Shown piece after piece: positions 1 to 5,950 of a DNA stretch of 64,000 bases (its first letter is position 1; each line of letters begins with the position of its first letter). A program made the position numbers and the translations under genes. The notes beneath the pieces are model-generated. The model searched no databases and was not told the DNA's origin. It saw nothing but the letters and a program-made list of their open reading frames with translations. The stretch is taken from contig CAYQLM010000001.1 of the NCBI GenBank assembly GCA_964418365.1, forward strand, positions 33,530 through 97,529, read 5' to 3'. This stretch comes from JBBDXS01 sp964418365 (GTDB lineage Bacteria > Chloroflexota > Dehalococcoidia > DSTF01 > RBG-16-68-14).

Positions 1-311
1 AGCCAGCGCAGCGCCAGTGCGAGCCGCCGGTCGGGGCGAATGTCGATCGGCACCTGGTACGTTGCGCCGCCGACGCGTCGCGGTTTCACCTCGACGACGG
101 GCGTGACATTGCGTACCGCTTCTTCGAACACCTCGACGGGGCTGCGGTTGACCTGCTGCTCGATCTGATCGAACGCCTTGTAGACGAGGCGCTCCGCGAT
201 GCTCTTCTTGCCCGAGCGCATCACCTTATTAATGAACATCGCAACGATCTGGTTGCCGTACTTGGCATCCAGCGGAATCTTTCGCTTCGTGATTCGTGCC
301 CGTCTTGGCAT
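1..311 (-). CDS. rpsG: 30S ribosomal protein S7, partial (N-terminal part)
   Basis: Reverse translation from the ATG at 311 gives MPRRARITKRKIPLDAKYGN and continues through RSGKKSIAERLVYKAFD and VEVKPRRVGGATYQVP, which is unmistakably ribosomal protein S7, the head-assembly protein of the 30S subunit that contacts 16S rRNA and the tRNA exit site. About 103 of roughly 156 residues lie inside; the gene runs off the left edge. A GGAG Shine-Dalgarno stands 8 bases before the start. It follows rpsL on the same strand after a 147-bp spacer, the usual str-operon order, so fusA and tuf would be expected to the left. Confidence 0.97.
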   Translation of the reverse strand, partial: MPRRARITKRKIPLDAKYGNQIVAMFINKVMRSGKKSIAERLVYKAFDQIEQQVNRSPVEVFEEAVRNVTPVVEVKPRRVGGATYQVPIDIRPDRRLALALRW

Positions 312-404
312 CTATATGCTCCGTGGGACAGGCGCCAGCCTGTCGCCTCTCTCTAATCTTTCCGGACGGCAGGTTTCGGCCCGCCGCGCTCTCCAACGAA
401 AAGT

Positions 405-425
405 CGCCCCGATAGAACCGGGGCG
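405..425 (-). terminator. Hairpin with T-rich tail between rpsL and rpsG
   Basis: The arms 405-411 (CGCCCCG) and 419-425 (CGGGGCG) pair perfectly with a 7-base loop. Read on the minus strand, the 3' arm is followed by ACTTTTCG. This looks like a weak intrinsic terminator or attenuator in the rpsL-rpsG spacer; it could also be an RNA-processing or stability element. Function is inferred. Confidence 0.5.
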
Positions 426-458
426 CCTGTGACTGGACGAGGCGCGATTCGAACCTAG

Positions 459-890
459 TTACGCGCCTCCGCCGGGAACGCCTCCCTTGCGGGTGCCGTA
501 CTTGCTTCGACCGCGCTGTCTGCCGGACACGCCGGCCGCGTCCAGTGCGCCGCGAATGATGTGGTAGCGCACGCCCGGCAGGTCCTTCACGCGGCCGCCG
601 CGGATCAGCACGACCGAGTGCTCCTGCAGGCTGTGCCCTTCGCCCGGGATGTACGCCGTCACCTCGATACCGTTGGTGAGCCGCACGCGGGCGATCTTGC
701 GCAGCGCGGAGTTGGGCTTCTTCGGCGTCATGGTGCGCACCTGCGTGCAGACGCCGCGCTTCTGCGGCGAACCTTTGCCGCGCACCATTCTGTTCTTCAG
801 CGCGTTGTAGCGAAAGCGAAGCGCGGGCGCCTTCGTTTTCTTCGTGCCCTGCTTGCGTCCCTTACGAACGAGCTGACTGATCGTCGGCAA
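459..890 (-). CDS. rpsL: 30S ribosomal protein S12
   Basis: The protein starts LPTISQLVRKGRKQ and contains the S12 signatures TMTPKKPNSALRK and LPGVRYHIIRG, the decoding-centre loops where streptomycin-resistance changes map; the usual wild-type Lys and Pro residues are present. The start is the TTG at 888-890, because the family begins (M)PTISQL and AAGGAG lies a few bases upstream; the longer open frame to 998 has no family similarity. It is 143 residues, with a slightly extended basic/glycine C-terminus (KGGVPGGGA). It is first gene of the str operon, about 150 bases downstream of a clear promoter. Confidence 0.97.
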   Translation of the reverse strand: MPTISQLVRKGRKQGTKKTKAPALRFRYNALKNRMVRGKGSPQKRGVCTQVRTMTPKKPNSALRKIARVRLTNGIEVTAYIPGEGHSLQEHSVVLIRGGRVKDLPGVRYHIIRGALDAAGVSGRQRGRSKYGTRKGGVPGGGA

Positions 891-1049
891 GAAGCCTCTC
901 CTTGGCGCCCTTGTTGAAGACACAGTGAAGGCCAAAAGCCTGTTCCGAAGCCTGACCCGGCGTGGGAACGAATCCCCACTTGCGCCGGCGGTCATCACGG
1001 TCGGGGCCTTTGGCCGCGACTGAAGCTCTTCGATAGGCGCCGAAGGTGA

Positions 1050-1078
1050 AGTGTAACGGCCTCTCTATCGAGTGTCAA
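1050..1078 (-). promoter_or_regulatory. Sigma-70-type promoter of the str operon
   Basis: On the minus strand TTGACA (1078-1073) and TACACT (1055-1050) are separated by exactly 17 bases. Transcription would start near 1043 and give a leader of about 150 nt before rpsL. The rest of the gap to the divergent gene at 1192 shows nothing else definite. Confidence 0.8.
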
Positions 1079-1191
1079 GCGAATCTGGCTTGCCTGTCGG
1101 GTGTTTCACTCAAGGCTGGCCGCGGACGCGCCGATAACTCTTGCGGGACACCCCTACGGAACAACCCTCTTCCACAGGAGTAAGAACGCGC

Positions 1192-2061
1192 ATGCGGTTC
1201 CCCAAAGCCTGGTTGGCGAAGCACCGGACCGCAGTCTTGCGAGGAGGGCTCATGGCCGGCGGCCTGGCCCTCATCGTCGGGGCAACGGCTTTCATGCTCG
1301 GCGGAAGTTGGAGCCAGACTCGAGAGGGGGCTTCCGCCTTCGCTCCGCAGGAGACCGTCGTGCAGATTCAGCCGGCCGCGACGCCGGACGCGCCCATCGC
1401 GACGAGGGCTAGCACGGCTGTTCCAATACCTCCCGCCATCAGTTGGGCCGATGCCGCCCAGAACTGGTCTGTTATCGCACATATGCTCGTATTGACGCCG
1501 ACTGCGCTGCCGCCGGCTCCGGCCTCGGCGCCGCAGCAGGTCTCGGCCCCGCCGCCGGCCTCTCAGCGCGTCGTACCCACGGCCACGCCGTTCCCGCAGC
1601 AGCAGGAGCCGCCGCCCGCGCCGGCAACGCCGACGCCTACGAGCTGTCCGACGGCGACGATGTCCGGCTTCGCGCTCCAGCTCTTCAACGACATCAACGA
1701 CCAGCGAGCGCAGAACGGCGTCCCCGCCCTGGCCGCCGACGACTGCGTGACCTACGTGGCGCAGGAGCGCTCGACCGACATGGCAACGCGCAACTACTTC
1801 TCGCACAGCAGCCCGGAGGGCACGGGCGCGTTCGATCTGCTCACGGCGAATGGGGTGCTGTACGGGTGGGCGGGCGAGAACCTGGCGCGCAACAACTACC
1901 CGGACGACCAGACGGTCGACGTCGCCATCCGCGACCTGATGGCGAGCGAGGGCCACCGCGACAACATGCTCAGCACGAACTACACCGCCATGGGCGTCGC
2001 CGCCGTCAACGACGGCACGGGCATGTGGTACTTCACCATGGTCTTCATCGGCCCGCCGTAA
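1192..2061 (+). CDS. Membrane-anchored CAP-domain (SCP/PR1-like) protein
   Basis: The 289-residue protein has a basic N-terminus and one hydrophobic segment (about residues 14-36), a Pro/Ala/Thr-rich linker, and a C-terminal CAP domain (about 165-289). CAP signatures seen are RNYFSHSSPEG, GENLA, SEGHRDNML and WYFTMVFIGP. Bacterial CAP proteins (YkwD type) are extracellular; their molecular function is poorly defined. The ATG at 1192 is preferred, with AGGAG 11-15 bases upstream; a TTG at 1141 would add 17 residues without an RBS. It diverges from the str operon. Confidence 0.85.
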   Translation: MRFPKAWLAKHRTAVLRGGLMAGGLALIVGATAFMLGGSWSQTREGASAFAPQETVVQIQPAATPDAPIATRASTAVPIPPAISWADAAQNWSVIAHMLVLTPTALPPAPASAPQQVSAPPPASQRVVPTATPFPQQQEPPPAPATPTPTSCPTATMSGFALQLFNDINDQRAQNGVPALAADDCVTYVAQERSTDMATRNYFSHSSPEGTGAFDLLTANGVLYGWAGENLARNNYPDDQTVDVAIRDLMASEGHRDNMLSTNYTAMGVAAVNDGTGMWYFTMVFIGPP

Positions 2062-2086
2062 TTTCCGCAAGATACGGTAGTTTGCC

Positions 2087-2114
2087 TTGACTTGCACCAT
2101 ATCTCGGGTATAAT
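2087..2114 (+). promoter_or_regulatory. Near-consensus sigma-70 promoter
   Basis: TTGACT (2087-2092), 16 bases, then TATAAT (2109-2114). It points at the gene starting at 2202 and lies in a locally AT-richer stretch, unlike most of the window. Confidence 0.8.
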
Positions 2115-2201
2115 TAAGCTGGACTTTGATCCCCAAATCAAGTCTGCTGAGTTCGTCAATCATCGGATAGCTAGTCTCTCCTCTGCGAAAGGAGTCGCCC
2201 C

Positions 2202-3164
2202 GTGGGTCGTAAGGCTAATCGAGCACGACGCGGTTCTCTAACAAGGCCACAGCCCGCTATCCCAAGCCTGGCAATGCCCGCGTCAGCGTCTGCGGCAACC
2301 GCACAGTATCGCCGCGCTCGCGCCCTAATCGGTTTCCTTCCAGAACCAGAGGCAGTGAGACTTCTGCTCGGGCGCCTTCCGACTCCTGGCGAGGATACTG
2401 CTGTCACTGAGAAAGAGGCCGCCAGAAAGCGGTCAAATGTAGAGACTCGACGGCCGTATGAGCCGTCGGATCCTGAAATTTCCATTGATGATCGCTCAGG
2501 TCTTGAGGAAATCGCGAGGCGGCCCGAAATTCAGGCTTCGTTTGCTCCTTTCAACTGGCGGATCGCCCAAATCGACTTGACTCGGGTGCTGGCCTTTCAG
2601 CCGTTGGTCAGCCTACAGAATCTGGACGCCCGGATGATGGGTGTGCTCGAGGGGAGGGAGTCCCTCTCTGAATTCTGTCTGCCGAATGACCAGACGCCAT
2701 CTTCAGCGGCATTCTCTCAAGATTCAGACAGTAGGGGCGTAGCCATCAGCTCGCCAAACCCGAATCTGCGCATAGCCGGTTCTGGAGTTGCCAATGTCGA
2801 AGTGCCAGGGCCGGCCGGCTCGCCGCCACTGAAGGCAGTGGCTCTTCAAACGTTTGTGACACTCAATTGCAGCTCCGTGCAGGTAGTTCGGTACTCCAAT
2901 CGCTCTTTCATAAGAGATGGATATCATCGAGCCGCGGGTCTTCTGCGCGCAGGAATCAACAATTGTCCGTGTATCTTCATTGAAGCTCGGAGCATGGATG
3001 AAATCGGTCGCGGCGCAGGGACAGTTCCTGAACAAGTTCTATTTGGCGACCGGCCGCCTCTTCTCGCCGACTTTTGGAACGATGAGGTGTCGAGTGAGGT
3101 AGCTCAGGCCGTGACGATGAAAGTTGTGAGAATGCGTGGCGATGAGTTCATGGTCCCGATTTGA
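2202..3164 (+). CDS. Unknown protein with a DGYHRA motif
   Basis: 320 residues from a GTG with AAAGGAG seven bases upstream. I do not recognise the family. The N-terminal third is basic and looks disordered. The C-terminal part contains FIRDGYHRAAGLLRAGI, which recalls the DG(N/Y)HR turn of ParB/sulfiredoxin-fold proteins, and ends in a short acidic/hydrophobic tail. No signal peptide or membrane segment is evident. Base composition is visibly less GC-rich than its neighbours and codon choice is less biased, which with its strong private promoter suggests acquisition from elsewhere. The ParB-fold idea is only a motif-level inference. Confidence 0.75.
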   Translation: MGRKANRARRGSLTRPQPAIPSLAMPASASAATAQYRRARALIGFLPEPEAVRLLLGRLPTPGEDTAVTEKEAARKRSNVETRRPYEPSDPEISIDDRSGLEEIARRPEIQASFAPFNWRIAQIDLTRVLAFQPLVSLQNLDARMMGVLEGRESLSEFCLPNDQTPSSAAFSQDSDSRGVAISSPNPNLRIAGSGVANVEVPGPAGSPPLKAVALQTFVTLNCSSVQVVRYSNRSFIRDGYHRAAGLLRAGINNCPCIFIEARSMDEIGRGAGTVPEQVLFGDRPPLLADFWNDEVSSEVAQAVTMKVVRMRGDEFMVPI

Positions 3165-3184
3165 CCGACTTTTACGTCTAACGT

Positions 3185-4546
3185 TTACGCGACCCTCTCT
3201 AGCTCTACGAAGTAGGAGGCGCAGGCGAGGTCGAGCCACTCCGCCGTGAGCGTGGGCTCTTTGCCGTAGAACTTCGTGATGTCGACAAGCAGCTCGACCA
3301 GGTCGCGCGGGTGGCATGCCTTCGGCTGCTGCGACTGGTTGCTCCGGTACATCTGCAGCAAGTACTGCGCGCCCTCGTCGCTGTAGGCAACGCCCTTCTG
3401 CGCACAGACGCGCCGCAGGATCTCCAAGTAGTCTTCCTCGGTCGGGTTCGGCACCTCAACCTTGTGCCGGATGCGGCGGAAGAACGCCTCGTCGCCCAGC
3501 TTCCCGGGCGGGATGTTCGACGAAAAGACGAGCAGCACGTCGAACGGCAACTCTACCGTGTCGCCGGTGTGCACCGAGAGGTGGTCCGTACCCTGCTCCA
3601 TCGGCACGATCCAGCGGTTCAGCAATTCCTGCGGCTGGATGGCCTGGCGGCCGAAGTCGTCGATGATCAGCACGCCGCTGTTCGCCTTCCACTGCAGCGG
3701 CGCGATGTAGAACTGCGAGATCGATGAATAGCGCAGCTCCAGGTCCTGCAACGTCAGCTCGCCGCCCACGCTCACCAACGGGCGCTTGGTCAGCGCCCAG
3801 CGCGCGTCTCGCCGGCGCTCCCGGCCGGCGATCGTCTGCGCCAGGCGGCGGCGCTCTTCCAGGATCAGCGGGTCGATGCGCTTGTGCAGCCTCGGGTCGA
3901 AGACCTTCACGATCTGCCCGTGCACGACGACCGCGTACGGTACCACGACTTCGCCGGGCAGCATGTCACCGATCGCCGTGGTGATCGAGCTCTTGCCATT
4001 GCCAGCGCCGCCGTAGATCAGTAGCGATCGCGCGGAGTTCAGCGCCGGACCCAGTCGCGCGAGCACCGTCTTGTTCAGTACCAGGTGCGACAGGCCGTTC
4101 ATGTAGGTCTCGGTGTCGATCTCGATGCTGGTGACCGACTGGCGGCGCAGCACCTCGACGTACAGCTCGAAGGGCACCGGCGTCGGGCCGACGTAATGGC
4201 TGCGCGCGAGCGCTTCTTCCGCTTTCTTGCGTCCGCGGTCGGTCAGCGAGTACTGGTACGCCTGCTCGCCGACGCCCGCGCTGCCGACGACTTCGAGCAC
4301 CTGCTCGCGGCGCAGGAACGTGATCAGCTCGGTCATGACGGGGAACGAAAGGCACAGCTGGTCAGAAAGCACCCGGCCGGAAGGCCGGCCGTAGAAGTAG
4401 ATCGTCTTCAGTGTGAGATCGACCAGCATCGAGAGCTCGAGGCCGGTCTCTTCGACCGAGCTCGGCTGCGAGACGAACGGCGCTTCGCCGTCTGCGGATT
4501 GGTCGTGGTCTACCGTTACGGAGAGCGTTGGGGACTCTGCAATCAT
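3185..4546 (-). CDS. AAA ATPase with N-terminal winged-helix-like region
   Basis: 453 residues. Walker A GGAGNGKS is at about 179-186, Walker B VLIIDDFG at about 291-298, and a sensor/arginine region FFRRIRHKVEV lies near 364. The first ~115 residues contain a predicted winged-helix-like segment (ELITFLRREQVLEVVG, then YQYSLTDRGRKKAEEAL). ATPases of this build are often annotated as chaperone-type ATPases that occur near Flp pilus genes; that is family knowledge and the specific role is not shown here. It is the last gene of a minus-strand unit (5416-5090, 5025-4600, this gene) downstream of a c-di-GMP riboswitch. Confidence 0.8.
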   Translation of the reverse strand: MIAESPTLSVTVDHDQSADGEAPFVSQPSSVEETGLELSMLVDLTLKTIYFYGRPSGRVLSDQLCLSFPVMTELITFLRREQVLEVVGSAGVGEQAYQYSLTDRGRKKAEEALARSHYVGPTPVPFELYVEVLRRQSVTSIEIDTETYMNGLSHLVLNKTVLARLGPALNSARSLLIYGGAGNGKSSITTAIGDMLPGEVVVPYAVVVHGQIVKVFDPRLHKRIDPLILEERRRLAQTIAGRERRRDARWALTKRPLVSVGGELTLQDLELRYSSISQFYIAPLQWKANSGVLIIDDFGRQAIQPQELLNRWIVPMEQGTDHLSVHTGDTVELPFDVLLVFSSNIPPGKLGDEAFFRRIRHKVEVPNPTEEDYLEILRRVCAQKGVAYSDEGAQYLLQMYRSNQSQQPKACHPRDLVELLVDITKFYGKEPTLTAEWLDLACASYFVELERVA

Positions 4547-4599
4547 CGTTTTATACCCCCTAGGATTATCGCGTGGCTGCCGCCGTCCTGAAGAGCAGG

Positions 4600-5025
4600 T
4601 CAGCTGGCCAAAACCAACTCCTGCGTCAGATCGCCCCAGCTGAAGAAGACGGCGGAGAGGCGAACGCCCGCCTGCTCGAAGACGCCGTCCGCAGCCCAGC
4701 GCGCCAGCATCGCTCGTGTTTCAGCTTCGACCTCTCCCGTATAGAAGCCGGTAGGCCTCAGGACCGAGAAGTTCGCGCTCGCGAGCGGTGCCTGGCCTTC
4801 GCCCGCGGCCGCGATCGCCAGCGAGACGCTATCGACGCCGTACGGACGGTGCATCGCGCCGAGCTGCTCGCGGCACCAGGCGATCAGCTCCCCCGCGATG
4901 GCGTCGCTCGCGCCGAGCGTTACCGGCCAGCTCGTGTGGTACAGGCCGACGCCCGAATCGAGCGCCTGGCGCACGGCCCGGCGTAACGAACGGCGTTGCA
5001 AGAGTCGTGAGATGGCGTTCGCCAT
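4600..5025 (-). CDS. Small protein of unknown function
   Basis: 141 residues beginning MANAISRLLQRRSLRRAVRQ. It has a basic amphipathic N-terminal helix, then an alpha/beta-looking body with LGASDAIAGELIAWCREQLG and a C-terminal VRLSAVFFSWGDLTQELVL. No signal peptide, membrane span or catalytic motif is recognised. It lies 53 bp upstream of the AAA ATPase and 64 bp downstream of the small membrane protein on the same strand, so it is probably co-transcribed with them. Confidence 0.65.
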   Translation of the reverse strand: MANAISRLLQRRSLRRAVRQALDSGVGLYHTSWPVTLGASDAIAGELIAWCREQLGAMHRPYGVDSVSLAIAAAGEGQAPLASANFSVLRPTGFYTGEVEAETRAMLARWAADGVFEQAGVRLSAVFFSWGDLTQELVLAS

Positions 5026-5089
5026 CGAATCTCCCCCGGCGTCAGGAAATCGCCTAGGGGAGTATCGGCAGCAGATCGAGGGGTCTCGA

Positions 5090-5416
5090 TTAGGGAGCGG
5101 GCGTCCGGCGCGGCGAAAGTGCGCCCTGGATCATCAGCGCGCCCGCGATCACGAGCGCGATCCCTGCGAACTTCGACCACGCGATGCCCGCCACCGCGCT
5201 GCCCGAGCCGGATGCCGGCAGCGTGATCGACTGACGCGGCGGGTGGACGGACACAGGGCCCAGCTCGGAAACGTACGTCGCGGTCGGTAACGGCGCGGCC
5301 GCGACCGATGACGTCTCGCTGAGTGCATGCGAGCTTCCGCCGGCCGCGAGCGAAGCGCCGACCGTCACTCCGATGACGGCGAGGAACGTGATAGCGGCGA
5401 TTGTGGCGAGGCGCAT
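5090..5416 (-). CDS. Small two-span membrane protein under riboswitch control
   Basis: 108 residues starting MRLATIAAITFLAVIG at the ATG of 5416, with CGGAG two bases before it. An N-terminal hydrophobic segment (a signal or anchor) is followed by a Ser/Pro-rich outer stretch (VSELGPVSVHPPRQSITLPA) and a second hydrophobic segment (FAGIALVIAGALMIQGAL), ending in a short basic tail. No family recognised. It is the first gene after the c-di-GMP riboswitch and its terminator-like hairpin, which suggests production is tuned by c-di-GMP. Confidence 0.7.
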   Translation of the reverse strand: MRLATIAAITFLAVIGVTVGASLAAGGSSHALSETSSVAAAPLPTATYVSELGPVSVHPPRQSITLPASGSGSAVAGIAWSKFAGIALVIAGALMIQGALSPRRTPAP

Positions 5417-5429
5417 AGCTCCGTAGATA

Positions 5430-5466
5430 ACAAGACCGCCGTCTTCAGCAAGACGGCGGCTGAAGA
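5430..5466 (-). terminator. Riboswitch expression platform: terminator and competing hairpin
   Basis: On the plus-strand numbering, 5436-5445 (CCGCCGTCTT) pairs with 5450-5459 (AAGACGGCGG), 10 bp with a 4-base loop; on the minus strand it is followed by TCTTGTTATC, a plausible intrinsic terminator. A mutually exclusive 8-bp stem joins 5442-5449 (TCTTCAGC) to 5459-5466 (GCTGAAGA). Two alternative structures directly downstream of the aptamer are what a transcription-terminating riboswitch needs. Confidence 0.65.
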
Positions 5467-5480
5467 TCCTCCGAGCGTAT

Positions 5481-5576
5481 CCTCTTCGGTAGCCCGGCTG
5501 TCGCTCCTGGAAGTGGAGTCGATCCTGGGGCTTTGCGTGGCCCTTCGCGTGACGGGCCGTGCCCTTTCGGAGGCTT
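5481..5576 (-). promoter_or_regulatory. c-di-GMP-I (GEMM-I) riboswitch aptamer
   Basis: Read on the minus strand, the GEMM-I hallmarks appear in order: AGGGCACGGCCC, the 5' arm of P2; CACGCAAAGCCCC (about 5541-5527), the strongly conserved GCAAAGCC segment; a P3 hairpin with TCG-A-CTCC pairing to GGAG-CGA; then GACAGCCGGGCTACCG (about 5503-5488), the conserved tail. P1 can close with CCTC/GAGG. GEMM-I RNAs bind cyclic di-GMP. The P2 loop is not a perfect GAAA, so confirmation with a covariance model is needed. Confidence 0.8.
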
Positions 5577-5579
5577 CTA

Positions 5580-5879
5580 TTCGATTGTTGGGTGGGGCCA
5601 GGGGACGCCTGCCAGGCCCCGCCTCCTGAACGCGCGTCCCCTGGGCCCGTAGCCCGATCGCACCCGCCTAAGGCGGGAGGATCGCTCCAGGAATGGCGAA
5701 CCATCCCGGCCAAGTGGCTCGCGCTGCGCGCCGGCCCCGGCCTCCTGCTGCCCGGCGGCGGTCATCGCCTTCAGGGCTTCCCGCCCTGAACTGGACGGTC
5801 TACCCGTCCGATAACTCTCTAGGGTGTCTGATCCGACGGCCACCCTTCGCGGACCGGCCGCGGCGTCGGGTCGGGCCGC
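5580..5879 (-). other. About 300-nt structured leader upstream of the riboswitch
   Basis: Between the promoter at 5880-5908 and the aptamer lie several perfect hairpins and no supported gene: TTCAGGGC/GCCCTGAA (around 5770-5790), GGACGG/CCGTCC (about 5793-5810), CCCGCC/GGCGGG (about 5665-5680), and an 11-bp pair CCAGGGGACGC/GCGTCCCCTGG (about 5598-5646). I could not assign a known RNA family. It may be one or two further RNA domains, or simply a folded leader. The open frames on both strands here look non-coding. Confidence 0.4.
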
Positions 5880-5908
5880 ATTGTGTCACAGGGTTGGCGA
5901 TATGTCAA
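5880..5908 (-). promoter_or_regulatory. Promoter of the riboswitch transcript
   Basis: On the minus strand TTGACA (5908-5903) and CACAAT (5885-5880) are 17 bases apart. The start site near 5873 would place about 300 nt of RNA before the c-di-GMP aptamer. Confidence 0.65.
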
Positions 5909-5950
5909 GCGCATCAGCACCCAACGCCTAAAACGGGAGCGCTTTCGGCG

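Noticed and set aside
459..998. Longer S12 product starting at 998
   Set aside because: The extra N-terminal part lacks S12 similarity; a TTG with AAGGAG at 890 gives the normal N-terminus.
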